A stretch of 39,504 nucleotides of DNA from an uncultured Bacteroidales bacterium (GCA_945829225.1 CALZTY010000020.1:1-39504); one strand, 5' to 3'. Positions 7,743-16,154 are shown, counted from the first letter of the stretch. Numbers and translations: made by a program. Notes: generated by a model from the letters alone, not told the origin.

Positions 7743-9122
7743 TTATGGTTTTACGGGTACTAAAGTGCGACGAGTAGGCTGCTCGGGTTCTTCTTCATCG
7801 GGAGTAGGCGTAGGCTCAGGCTCGGTATCTTGTTCGGGAGTTTCAACCTTGCCTTCTTCGGGATTCTGAGGTGTAGCAGCATTTACCGCTCCATTGGTGA
7901 AATTGCCGGTGGGAGTAGCCTGCGCTTGTTGTTGACGACGGGGAGCTGGCGCGGGGGTTGAGATGTCGTCGGCAGATACCTCGGGAGTCTCGGTGATATC
8001 ATCATCGTCTATGTCTTCAATGATGATTTCTTCTTCATTGACATTGTTGTCGGCAGGATTGTGGTTCTGCACCAAGAATACATAAGCGGCTGCAGCACAA
8101 GCCAAAGCGATGATGACGAGAATAACGAGCCAAAGTTTTGAGGATTTTTTGCCACCGGACTTAGTGGTTTTGTTGTCCTCGGGAGCGATGCTCTGAGTTT
8201 CGGCGCCGTCGGGCTTGGAAGGCGGGATGGTGCGAGCATTGAATTCGACATGCGGCTTGGCGACTTCCTTGGCAGGGATGCGGTCGGCTGTAGACTCGGC
8301 GCCCCCTTCATCTATAGCGGCGATAGCGACAGTGACGTTGTCGTTGCCACCGGCACTGAGTGCGGCATCGATGAGTTGGTCGGTGAGGGTGTCAACGTTG
8401 CCGTTGGATTCTTGAATGATTTGAGCCATTTGGTTGTCACGAATCATACCGTTGAGACCATCGGAGCAGAGGATGATTAAGTCGTTGTTGCACAGCGGTT
8501 GAGGAGTAACGAGGCAGTCGGGAACCGCCTTGGTCGTGGCATCGCAGAGGCAACGAGTGATGACGTTGTTGTTGGGGAAGTCAAAAGCCTCTTCATCAGT
8601 GATTTTGCCGGCGTCGACGAGGGTTTGGACATAAGAGTGGTCCTTGGTGAGGCGGACGAGCCCACACTGAGGATTATATACATAAGCGCGTGAGTCGCCG
8701 CACCAGCAGATGTGACATTCGCCGTTAATGAGCCAAGCGATGACAATGGTGGTGCCCATGCCACGAGTCTCGGTGGTCGAGGTGCGTTTGATGCGCGAGT
8801 CAGCCTCGACGACAACGTCCTTCATGAACTTCTCGATAGAGAAGCGATTTTTGAGCACCTCGGGAGTGATACGCTCGGGAGTGAAGAACTCGCGGACAGT
8901 TTGGATAGCGATTTCAGAAGCGACTTCGCCGGCATTCATTCCACCCATGCCGTCAGCGACGACGAGCAGAGCACCCTTGTCGCCGAGGGAGTAAGCCTTG
9001 TTGTTAACCCAAGACATTTGCGCCTGAGAGAGGTCGGCGGCGGCTTGGAAATTGTCTTCGTTATTAGTGCGAACACAGCCGGGGTCGGTTTTGGCTGCGA
9101 TGCGGAACTTGATTTCGGACAT
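7743..9122 (-). CDS. Membrane-anchored PP2C-family protein phosphatase
   Basis: The protein has 459 residues. Residues 1-272 form a complete PPM/PP2C Ser/Thr phosphatase domain that hydrolyses phosphoproteins using two metal ions: RTNNEDN with D23 near the start, ADGMGG (56-61), GMGTT, CGDSR, SDG with D221 and GGNDN with D261. A linker with KSGGKK leads to one membrane helix (330-351). The C-terminal tail of about 105 residues is acidic and Thr/Pro-rich and should lie outside the membrane. It is the presumed off-switch for the two kinases of the same operon, as PstP is for PknB in actinobacteria. Confidence 0.92.
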   Translation of the reverse strand: MSEIKFRIAAKTDPGCVRTNNEDNFQAAADLSQAQMSWVNNKAYSLGDKGALLVVADGMGGMNAGEVASEIAIQTVREFFTPERITPEVLKNRFSIEKFMKDVVVEADSRIKRTSTTETRGMGTTIVIAWLINGECHICWCGDSRAYVYNPQCGLVRLTKDHSYVQTLVDAGKITDEEAFDFPNNNVITRCLCDATTKAVPDCLVTPQPLCNNDLIILCSDGLNGMIRDNQMAQIIQESNGNVDTLTDQLIDAALSAGGNDNVTVAIAAIDEGGAESTADRIPAKEVAKPHVEFNARTIPPSKPDGAETQSIAPEDNKTTKSGGKKSSKLWLVILVIIALACAAAAYVFLVQNHNPADNNVNEEEIIIEDIDDDDITETPEVSADDISTPAPAPRRQQQAQATPTGNFTNGAVNAATPQNPEEGKVETPEQDTEPEPTPTPDEEEPEQPTRRTLVPVKP

Positions 9123-9150
9123 ATGAATGAAAAATTATAGAGGGACGGAA

Positions 9151-9939
9151 TTATAGTTGAGGGGTCTTGACGACGCACCATTGGCTGGGGCGCGAAGCAG
9201 GCACGATGAGCCCGGCGACTTGGAATTGAATGACACCCGGGGAGAGTGTGACGGGTACGAGGTAAACACCGCCAATGATTGTACCCTGAGTCTTGACAGG
9301 GTTGATAGTCGCATCAATAGCGGAGTCGGAGAAAGTGATGGGTGTAGGCGCCACTTTGATGAGGAGGTCGGCATTTTGCGTTATATTATTGTTGGCTGGG
9401 TGGTTTACGACCCATACAGCGAAGCCGTCGATTTTGCCTTGGAAATCGCCACAGAGGAGGGCTTTGTTGCTCAAATCGGTCTCGGTGGAGGCAGTGTAAA
9501 GTAATGAATTTTCGTTGTTGTATGCGGGAAGGACGACGGAGAATTCATCGAGGGGAGCCTTGGAGAATTGTGCGGGATTTGAGAGGAGCGAGAAATAGTA
9601 CCCACGAATGAGTGGGGTGTATTGTGGGTCGTTGCTTAAGTCGGCAAAGTATTTGTCGGAGTCCCAAGGTCTTCCGGCAGTGTGGGAGAGTAGGATGCCG
9701 CGGTCGGATATTACGGCGAGGGAGAAAGAGTGTCCGTATACAGAGTCGCCTTCGGCACAAAAACGATTGGAGAGGTCGGCGGTGGCGACATCGTAGGCAG
9801 AGTGTACGATGCGGAGCGAGGGCGCGATTGCAATGCGAATGAAATCATAGTTGGAGTCACCAAGGAGGGGGTTGGCGAATGCAGCCACCGGAGAGACGGC
9901 GAGGGCGGCGAAAATTATGTTACGAAAGAACTTGTTCAT
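9151..9939 (-). CDS. Secreted protein of unknown function
   Basis: The 262 residues begin with a signal peptide (about 1-22, cleavage near AFA). The rest has no membrane helix and looks like an alpha/beta then all-beta protein. I do not recognise a family. It sits inside the signalling operon, 20 bases after the FHA-protease gene and 28 bases before the phosphatase. A periplasmic partner or substrate of the membrane-tethered trypsin-like protease is a reasonable but untested idea. Confidence 0.6.
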   Translation of the reverse strand: MNKFFRNIIFAALAVSPVAAFANPLLGDSNYDFIRIAIAPSLRIVHSAYDVATADLSNRFCAEGDSVYGHSFSLAVISDRGILLSHTAGRPWDSDKYFADLSNDPQYTPLIRGYYFSLLSNPAQFSKAPLDEFSVVLPAYNNENSLLYTASTETDLSNKALLCGDFQGKIDGFAVWVVNHPANNNITQNADLLIKVAPTPITFSDSAIDATINPVKTQGTIIGGVYLVPVTLSPGVIQFQVAGLIVPASRPSQWCVVKTPQL

Positions 9940-9959
9940 AAATATAATAATGAGTAAAG

Positions 9960-11528
9960 TTATAAATCACAGAAATCGGCAAGAGCGGATATTGGGACGA
10001 CGCGCGAGCGCCACTGAGCGTCGTAGTTGGCATTGCCGTTGCGGAAACCGAGGCGTTCCTTGCCGGAGATGATGCCGACGACATAAAGTTTGCCGTTGCG
10101 TTGAGCGAAAACGGGACCGCCGGAGTTGCCGTGGTCGACGGGGTCTGAGGCAAGCATGATGATGCCGTTATAGAGCCCGTTTTGGCTGACTTTGGAGCTA
10201 ACATAGTTGGGTGATACGCGGTTTGTGGTCATGAGTTCCTCGGTGCCGACGTTGCGCGGGAAGCCGAGGATGTGGAGCTCGGTGCCGATGCTGAGATTGG
10301 AACTCCACTCGGCGTCGTAAGCGAGCCCACCACTGCGACCGAGGATGATGTAAGCCCAATCGTCGTCACCGACAGTAGACTCGGAGTATTTGATGGGGAA
10401 GGAGATAACTTCGCCCGACTCGTCGGTGATATCAACAGTCCCGACGGTGTACTCGGTGTTTCCGGTAACCCAAGGCCATTGTTGGGGAGTGTAAGAGTAC
10501 TCGATGTAGTCGCCATTGCCCGAGATGCCTTGGAGTTTGTACTCGACATCATTGCTTTGGTAGTTGTGAGCAGAATTGATGAGAACGGCTAAGTTGTCAT
10601 CGAGGTCTTGCTCATGAATGTAACTGAAGTCGATGCAGTGCTTGGCGGTGACGAAGCGACCATCGTCGAGGAGGAAGCCGGTGCCGGAGCAACTGAGGAC
10701 CTTAGTGCCTTGGTAGTAGAAGGTAACAACGATGTAATAAACGTCCTTTGAGAGAGCTGCAAAGGCGGAGGGAGCGGGCGTTCCGTTGTCGGCGGCACGG
10801 TGGGCAGTGCGGAGGGCACGCTGGGCGACATCGTTGATGTTGACGAGTGAGGCATTCATCGTGGCGAGTTGGCGAGCCAGGGAGTCGACCACTTCGGCAT
10901 TGTTTTGGTTGTCTTCGATAGCCTCAGCGAGCATTTGTTGCTGGTCCTTGACGTCATTGGCAACGTTGTTGACAAAGAGTGTGAGGTAAACGATGGCAGC
11001 GATGGCAAGGACGAGGCAAGCGCCGACAGCGATAAGCCCGTACTTGTAGGGTTTGAGGGCTTGCTGCGCGAAGAGGTTAAAGCGCTGGGTGAAGTTGATG
11101 GTGCCCATGCGCGAATTGTTGCCATCGGGGATGATGAAGCGAAGTTTGGGACCATTGACCGAAATTTGGATTTCATCGCCGTTCTGCAGGTACCACTCTG
11201 TGTCGATGCGTCGACCATTGAGGAGTGTAGAGTTGGTCTTGGATATTTGGACCAACTTCCAATTGTCGCCATCGCGGACGATGGCGGCGTGGCGGCGCGA
11301 GACGGTCTTGAAATCCTCGTCGAAGCGCACTTGGCAGCGAGGGTCGCGTCCGATCTCGATATTGTCGAGGATGATGCGTTGCGCCTCGCCCATTTGGTGA
11401 AATTTGGAGGTGACGCAGTGCTCGAGGATGTAGTAAGTCTTGTCGGACGGGTTGATGAGCGAGCTCATGCCATTGCCGATAGCACTGGAGAAACTTCCTG
11501 ATATTGATTTGGTTGCATTAGAAGCCAT
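9960..11528 (-). CDS. FHA - transmembrane - trypsin-like serine protease fusion
   Basis: The protein has 522 residues. An FHA domain (about 48-133) has G60-R61, SRRH at 77-80 and N99 of TNST, so phosphothreonine binding looks intact. One membrane helix lies at about 163-186. Residues 187-245 look like a helical stalk (Gln/Asn/Ala-rich coiled coil). Residues 260-520 are a chymotrypsin-fold protease with a full triad: H297 in TAKHC, D390 in DDDWAY and S469 in GNSGGPVF. The FHA domain should be cytoplasmic and the protease periplasmic, so the protein could carry a phosphorylation state across the membrane into proteolysis. The gene lies 20 bases after the kinase-FHA gene. Confidence 0.88.
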   Translation of the reverse strand: MASNATKSISGSFSSAIGNGMSSLINPSDKTYYILEHCVTSKFHQMGEAQRIILDNIEIGRDPRCQVRFDEDFKTVSRRHAAIVRDGDNWKLVQISKTNSTLLNGRRIDTEWYLQNGDEIQISVNGPKLRFIIPDGNNSRMGTINFTQRFNLFAQQALKPYKYGLIAVGACLVLAIAAIVYLTLFVNNVANDVKDQQQMLAEAIEDNQNNAEVVDSLARQLATMNASLVNINDVAQRALRTAHRAADNGTPAPSAFAALSKDVYYIVVTFYYQGTKVLSCSGTGFLLDDGRFVTAKHCIDFSYIHEQDLDDNLAVLINSAHNYQSNDVEYKLQGISGNGDYIEYSYTPQQWPWVTGNTEYTVGTVDITDESGEVISFPIKYSESTVGDDDWAYIILGRSGGLAYDAEWSSNLSIGTELHILGFPRNVGTEELMTTNRVSPNYVSSKVSQNGLYNGIIMLASDPVDHGNSGGPVFAQRNGKLYVVGIISGKERLGFRNGNANYDAQWRSRVVPISALADFCDL

Positions 11529-11548
11529 AGTGAAAAGAATAAGGTGGG

Positions 11549-12850
11549 TTAATAGCCTTCGGCGCGCAACTTGACGTCACCTACCGAGATGATATCTCCG
11601 GGCTTGATAGCCATGCCGTTAACGGATACTTCGGATGAGTTGACATATGTGCCATTGGTTGAGCGCTTCCACTGGTTGAGCGTATCGGATTTGATCCACT
11701 GACCGTCGCGGACGACCCACTCACCGATGACGTAGTCGAGTTCAAAAGTGCAGTGACGGCGCGAGAGATACACCGATTGGGTTTCTTTGATGTCGATATC
11801 GTTGTGAATAGAAACATCGCGGCGGCCGAGGGTGAGGATTGCGCAATCGCCCTTGAGCATGTCGTCGAGGCGGTAAACGCGACCATATTCCTCGCCTTGC
11901 ATGACGCGGAGGAGCAGACCGTTGACCACCTTAGTTGAGAAGTCTCTTTTGTCAATATTGTTGTCGACAGGGATGATACCGGGGACAAAGGTCAGGGCGT
12001 CCTTGGCGCTCTGAATGCGTTTGTGAAAGTTGGGGTTGAGGCAACCTTGAAGCAAGATAGCCCACTCGCGACCGTTGGAAATTTTCTTGAGGGGAGATGT
12101 GTCCCAATCGCCATTGCGTCCGCGCTCGATGTAGGGCATGAGGTCGCGCTCGCTATCGAGTTTGCCGAACGGTAGGCGACCATTGCTGAGGAGTTGATAC
12201 ATCATTACACCGAAGGAGAAGATGTCGGTGGTGGGTAGGACAGTGGCATCGCCCACGGGCTTGACTTGCTCGGGCGGCATGTATGCGTATGTGCCGAAAA
12301 TTTGCTTGGGACGCCCCATGATGTTGCGCTCGGTCATGCGCTTGTTGCGGTCGCCGGCGATGCCGAAGTCGGTGAGGGCAAAGGTGCCGTCGCTCTTGCG
12401 GAGTACATTTTCGGGCTTGAGGTCGCGATGGACCTTGCCGGCGGCGTGGAGAGCGATGAGACCGTTGAGGACATCGTGAGCAATCTTGGGTAGGTCAAGT
12501 TTGTCCCGGGAGGACAAGTGAATGAGGTCTCCGCCGGGGCAGAATTCCATAACGATGTAAGGGTTGCCACAGAGGAAACCATGGTCGACCGAGTGCACCA
12601 AATATGGCGACGAAATACGCCCGGTCTCGTATTCCATATCGAAGCGCTGGCTCAGTTGGTGTCGGATCTCGGGGTGTACTTCCCAGAGGCGGAGGAGTTT
12701 AAGCGCGTATTGTTCGCCCTCGGGAGTCTTCACCAAGTACACGACACCGAAGGAGCCTTCGCCCAGAGAGCGCTCGACGGTGTATCGGTCGGCGATGACG
12801 TCTCCGATTTTGATGCGGACTTTTTCGATGACAGGGATTGGTTGAGCCAT
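11549..12850 (-). CDS. Cytoplasmic Ser/Thr protein kinase with C-terminal FHA domain
   Basis: The protein has 433 residues and no membrane helix. The kinase domain (about 22-290) has glycine loop GEGSFGVV (30-37), K51, HRDLKPEN with D143, DFG at 161-163 and a PPE variant of APE at 192-194. It is a classical RD kinase, so activation-loop phosphorylation (TERN/FGTYAY region) is likely. The FHA domain (about 315-433) retains LGRR (341-344), SRRH (363-366) and STNGTYVN (397-404). Kinase and phosphothreonine reader on one chain suggests docking to its own or its partners' phosphosites. It lies 12 bases after the zinc-ribbon gene. Confidence 0.93.
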   Translation of the reverse strand: MAQPIPVIEKVRIKIGDVIADRYTVERSLGEGSFGVVYLVKTPEGEQYALKLLRLWEVHPEIRHQLSQRFDMEYETGRISSPYLVHSVDHGFLCGNPYIVMEFCPGGDLIHLSSRDKLDLPKIAHDVLNGLIALHAAGKVHRDLKPENVLRKSDGTFALTDFGIAGDRNKRMTERNIMGRPKQIFGTYAYMPPEQVKPVGDATVLPTTDIFSFGVMMYQLLSNGRLPFGKLDSERDLMPYIERGRNGDWDTSPLKKISNGREWAILLQGCLNPNFHKRIQSAKDALTFVPGIIPVDNNIDKRDFSTKVVNGLLLRVMQGEEYGRVYRLDDMLKGDCAILTLGRRDVSIHNDIDIKETQSVYLSRRHCTFELDYVIGEWVVRDGQWIKSDTLNQWKRSTNGTYVNSSEVSVNGMAIKPGDIISVGDVKLRAEGY

Positions 12851-12862
12851 AATGATATGGTG

Positions 12863-13783
12863 TTAATCTTCGTCGCAGTTGAATTCAATCATACGAGTAC
12901 CCATGAGGATGATGTCGCCGTTTTTGATTTCGAATTTGCGACCGGCTTGAACGAATGTGGTGTGGAAGGCGGATTTGTCTTCGATAAACCACTTGCCGTC
13001 CTCAAATGTGATGCGGGCTTGTTCTTTGGAAGTGATTGAATTGTTTCCGGGTTCGACGTTGCTGCGGTTGAGTGAAACCGATTCGCCCTCGAAGGGGAGC
13101 TTGGCTTTGGCGAGGTGTTCGCCTTCGCGGGGGCACAAAGTGAGGGTGAACTCGGGGATGATGCGTTGCACCAAGGGGTTGATAGTGCCACCGAAGTTGT
13201 TGGCGGGTTTGAAGAATTCCTCGGGGGAGTTAACGGTGGGCTGGCGCTTGATTGCCGGGGCTACAGGCTCGGGTTCGGGTTGAGGTTCGGGTTGAGGCTC
13301 GGGAGCAGGAGCAGAAGCGGGAGTAGGCTCAGGAGCAGGAGTAGGAGCAGGAGCGGGAGCGGGCTCGGGGGCGGGCTTACCGATAATCGAACGACAGTTG
13401 GGGCACTTGTCGGCGTCGGCTCTCAGAGGATATCCACACTTGGGGCAGAGGTGCGGCTCGTCGAAGTCGGTATGTTGCTCAGGCTCAGGCTCGGGCTCGG
13501 GAGCCGGTGCGCTATGTTGGGGCTTGGCAGCGGGAGTCTCCGGGAACACATCGCCCTCGTATACAGTGCCGTTGAGGTTGACGGCAGGGGCTTGAGGCTC
13601 GGCAGGTTGGGGTACGGTAGTCGCCTGCTGGCTCATCGGATTCTCAGAGGGGTCCAATAGACGGGTGTGGCTCTCGGCGTCGGCTTGAGGAGCCGGTACA
13701 TTCACGTCGCTCAGAGGCGAATTACATTTGCTACAGTGGGTGGCGCCGGGTTTGTTGGGCCAACCGCAATTTTTACAACGCAT
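12863..13783 (-). CDS. Zinc-ribbon protein with Pro/Glu/Ala linker and degenerate FHA domain
   Basis: This is the first gene of the eight-gene operon, with 306 residues. Two CxxC...CxxC zinc ribbons sit at C3/C6/C17/C20 and C113/C116/C127/C130. They are separated by a Pro/Ala-rich linker, and a second linker of alternating Pro-Glu/Ala (about 137-178) follows. Residues 215-303 have FHA-like strands and spacing, but the phosphopeptide-binding residues look lost: the usual GR is NR, SxxH reads SKEQ, and the Asn-Gly loop reads AFHTTFV. It may be a scaffold rather than a phosphothreonine reader. No catalytic motif is seen. Confidence 0.75.
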   Translation of the reverse strand: MRCKNCGWPNKPGATHCSKCNSPLSDVNVPAPQADAESHTRLLDPSENPMSQQATTVPQPAEPQAPAVNLNGTVYEGDVFPETPAAKPQHSAPAPEPEPEPEQHTDFDEPHLCPKCGYPLRADADKCPNCRSIIGKPAPEPAPAPAPTPAPEPTPASAPAPEPQPEPQPEPEPVAPAIKRQPTVNSPEEFFKPANNFGGTINPLVQRIIPEFTLTLCPREGEHLAKAKLPFEGESVSLNRSNVEPGNNSITSKEQARITFEDGKWFIEDKSAFHTTFVQAGRKFEIKNGDIILMGTRMIEFNCDED

Positions 13784-13817
13784 AGTATTGTCGGTTTTTA
13801 TTTGTTTTTTCTAAGTG

Positions 13818-13825
13818 CAAATTTA
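13818..13825 (-). promoter_or_regulatory. Promoter of the eight-gene signalling operon
   Basis: On the minus strand TAAATTTG at 13818-13825 fits the -7 consensus and lies about 35 bases before the first start codon (13783). No good TTTG -33 element is seen 19-20 bases further up. It is the only candidate I see for the whole operon, because the internal gaps are 6-28 bases. Confidence 0.5.
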
Positions 13826-13910
13826 CAAAAAATATAATGATATGCTAATTTTTCAGATAAATAAATGATGAAGTTTGGGGTTTTAATGACGAACAGTCAA
13901 GAATTTTGCG

Positions 13911-13918
13911 TAAATTTG
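13911..13918 (+). promoter_or_regulatory. Promoter of the pepC-metallophosphoesterase-SPOR operon
   Basis: TAAATTTG at 13911-13918 fits the -7 consensus and is followed by GC, as is common in these promoters. Transcription would begin near 13924, leaving a leader of about 20 bases before the ATG at 13946. The -33 region is weak. Confidence 0.5.
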
Positions 13919-13945
13919 CAACGGAAATCATAAAAAAAGACTTCT

Positions 13946-15166
13946 ATGAGGAACATAATGGCAATAGGCGCTGTAGCCGTGAGTATATTGGCGGCATCGG
14001 CGCAGACACCTGCAGATAGTGTTGCGTGTGATTCAGTTAAGGGTTTCGGCTTTGTCGATCAAGTGGTGGTGCCGTGTACTCCGGTCAAGGATCAGAATAA
14101 GTCGGGTACATGCTGGTGCTTCACGGGCATCTCGTTCTTGGAGCATGAAATACTGCGACAGACGGGCGACACGCTCGACCTATCGGAGATGTTTGTGGTG
14201 CGCCACTGCTATCAAGATAAAGCCGATCGCTATGTGCGCATGTATGGAGAGTCAAACTTTGCCCCCGGCGGGTCGGCTCTCGATGTGACATATGTGCTGA
14301 CGCGCTATGGATTGGTGCCCGAGGAGGCATATCCCGGCATCGAGTATGGCGAGGCAAAGCATGTACATGGCGAGATGGACGGCATATTGCGCCACTTGGT
14401 TGATGTGGTGGTGAGCAAGCCAGCCAAGAAGGTGTTCCCGGTGTGGCGCAAGGCATTCGACGGAGTGTTGGATGCATATCTCGGAGTGCCGCCGACCGAA
14501 TTTGTGTACAAAGGCAAGACCTACACGCCACAATCGTTTGCAGCCACGTTGGGTGTCAAAGCAGATGACTATGTGGCGGTGACATCATATACACATCATC
14601 CGTTCTATGAGCCATTTGTGCTCGAAATAGCCGATAACTGGCTGTGGGAGCGATACATAAATGTGCCGATGGAGCAGATGGAGGCGATTGTTGACAATGC
14701 CCTCGCCAACGGCTACTCGGTGGCGTGGGCGGCAGATGTGAGCGAACCCGGCTTCAAGTGGACCCAAGGCTATGCGCTGATGCCTGCCGAGGTGAACCAA
14801 TCGAGCCTCGAAGGCACCGAGTTGGCTCGTTGGGTGAAACTTAGCGACAAAGATCGCGATGCTGAACGCTACAACTTTGATGGTCCCGTTGATGAGATTG
14901 ATGTTACACAAGAATTGCGCCAGCAGATGTTTGACTCGCAGGAGACTACCGATGACCATGCAATGATGATAGTCGGCATTGCTGTCGACCGTCTTGGTAA
15001 TAAATATTATAAGGTGAAAAATTCGTGGGATACCAATAATGAGTATGGTGGTTACTTCTATGCTTCGCGTGCATATTTTCTGGCAAAGACACTCAATGTA
15101 TATGTTAATAAGCAAGCCGTGCCTCAAGATATAGCGCGCCAAATGGGTTTAATGCAGAAAAAATGA
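13946..15166 (+). CDS. pepC: Exported C1-family aminopeptidase (aminopeptidase C / bleomycin hydrolase type)
   Basis: The 406-residue papain-like cysteine peptidase has Q50, catalytic C56 in the GTCWCF motif, H338 in DDHAMM and N359 in KNSWDT. This is the order and spacing of the bleomycin hydrolase/PepC family (about 440-470 residues in cytosolic members). Residues 1-20 are a signal peptide, so this version is periplasmic or lipid-side, probably trimming peptides from the N-terminus. The C-terminus extends a little past the active-site Asn, as in PepC. It opens a three-gene operon, its stop overlapping the next start in ATGA. Confidence 0.88.
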   Translation: MRNIMAIGAVAVSILAASAQTPADSVACDSVKGFGFVDQVVVPCTPVKDQNKSGTCWCFTGISFLEHEILRQTGDTLDLSEMFVVRHCYQDKADRYVRMYGESNFAPGGSALDVTYVLTRYGLVPEEAYPGIEYGEAKHVHGEMDGILRHLVDVVVSKPAKKVFPVWRKAFDGVLDAYLGVPPTEFVYKGKTYTPQSFAATLGVKADDYVAVTSYTHHPFYEPFVLEIADNWLWERYINVPMEQMEAIVDNALANGYSVAWAADVSEPGFKWTQGYALMPAEVNQSSLEGTELARWVKLSDKDRDAERYNFDGPVDEIDVTQELRQQMFDSQETTDDHAMMIVGIAVDRLGNKYYKVKNSWDTNNEYGGYFYASRAYFLAKTLNVYVNKQAVPQDIARQMGLMQKK

Positions 15167-15669
15167 AACGAATAGGTATCCTATCGGATACGCACTCGTG
15201 CTGGGATGACCGCTTTGTGACGCATTTCAGGGGTTGCGACGAGATATGGCACGCGGGCGATATCGGGTGTGCCGATGTGCTCGACCGCTTGGCTACAATA
15301 GCGCCGGTGCGTGCGGTTCGTGGTAATATCGACCACGGGCCCTATATCATGCGCTGCCCCGAGGTGCTGGAATCTTCGGTCGAAGGAGTGAAGGTGTGGA
15401 TGAGCCACATTGGTGGCTATCCCGGGCATTATGCTCCCGGGGTGCGCCGCATGCTTATAGAGTCCAAGCCACGCTTGATGATTGCTGGGCATAGCCACAT
15501 ACTTAAGGTGATGTATGACAAGGAATTAAACTTGTTGCATGTCAACCCCGGGGCTGCCGGCTATCAAGGTTGGCAGAAACAACGCACAATGCTGCGCCTC
15601 ACTGTAGACGGAGATGAGATTGTCGACCTTGAAGTCATAGAATTGGGCAAAATGCGAATGATAAAATGA
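15163..15669 (+). CDS. YfcE/MJ0936-type metallophosphoesterase
   Basis: The 168 residues form a compact calcineurin-like phosphoesterase. The dinuclear metal ligands are all visible: D9 and H11 in SDTH, D33 in HAGDI, N55 in RGNID, H82, and H110/H112 in GHSH. Members act on phosphodiesters such as cyclic nucleotides or artificial substrates; the natural substrate is not shown here. The start overlaps the peptidase stop (ATGA) and its own stop overlaps the next start the same way, so the three genes are translationally coupled. Confidence 0.9.
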   Translation: MKRIGILSDTHSCWDDRFVTHFRGCDEIWHAGDIGCADVLDRLATIAPVRAVRGNIDHGPYIMRCPEVLESSVEGVKVWMSHIGGYPGHYAPGVRRMLIESKPRLMIAGHSHILKVMYDKELNLLHVNPGAAGYQGWQKQRTMLRLTVDGDEIVDLEVIELGKMRMIK

Positions 15670-16154
15670 AACGAGCAGGATTAATCATTATAGCTCTAAT
15701 CGCTTTGTTTATAAGTGGTTGCAAAACTACTGAGGCAAATTATCGCCAAGCATACGAGCGTGCAATAGCGGCTCGCGACTCTGTGGAAACTTATGGCGAA
15801 GCTGCTCATCGCATGGATATGCGCGTGGTGGTCATTGGCAACGACTCGGTGTGTGTCAAGAACGAGCGAGTGCGTCCGATCGATGGTGGCGGCGCGCCGG
15901 TGGATATCCTTGCCTATAATGTGGTGGTGGGTCAATTCAAGCAGCGCTTCAATGCTATGTCGCTGCGCACGCGCTTGGTTGATGCCGGGTATGCCGACGC
16001 TTTTGTGGTTGAGACAGCCGAGCCCTACTACTATATAATATTGTCGACACACGGCGATATGGCTGCGGCTGCGCGTGCGTTGCGAGCAATCCCTGCGGGA
16101 TTTCCGGTGGCAATGCGCTCGCCGTTGCCGTTTATTCTGCAAACGTCGCGGTGA
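15666..16154 (+). CDS. SPOR-domain lipoprotein
   Basis: The protein has 162 residues. A lipoprotein signal (hydrophobic core, ISGC with C19) is followed by a short helical linker and, from about residue 83, a SPOR-like domain (YNVVVGQF, LRTRLVDAGY, YYYIILS). SPOR domains bind glycan strands stripped of stem peptides at division sites. Coupled by ATGA to the phosphoesterase. The last 23 bases overlap, tail to tail, with gluQ on the other strand. Confidence 0.82.
   Translation: MKRAGLIIIALIALFISGCKTTEANYRQAYERAIAARDSVETYGEAAHRMDMRVVVIGNDSVCVKNERVRPIDGGGAPVDILAYNVVVGQFKQRFNAMSLRTRLVDAGYADAFVVETAEPYYYIILSTHGDMAAAARALRAIPAGFPVAMRSPLPFILQTSR

Noticed and set aside
13115-13660. A 181-codon Gly/Ser/Arg-rich plus-strand frame opposite the zinc-ribbon gene
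   Set aside because: It is the complement of the Pro/Glu/Ala repeat linker, which naturally gives a repetitive opposite frame.
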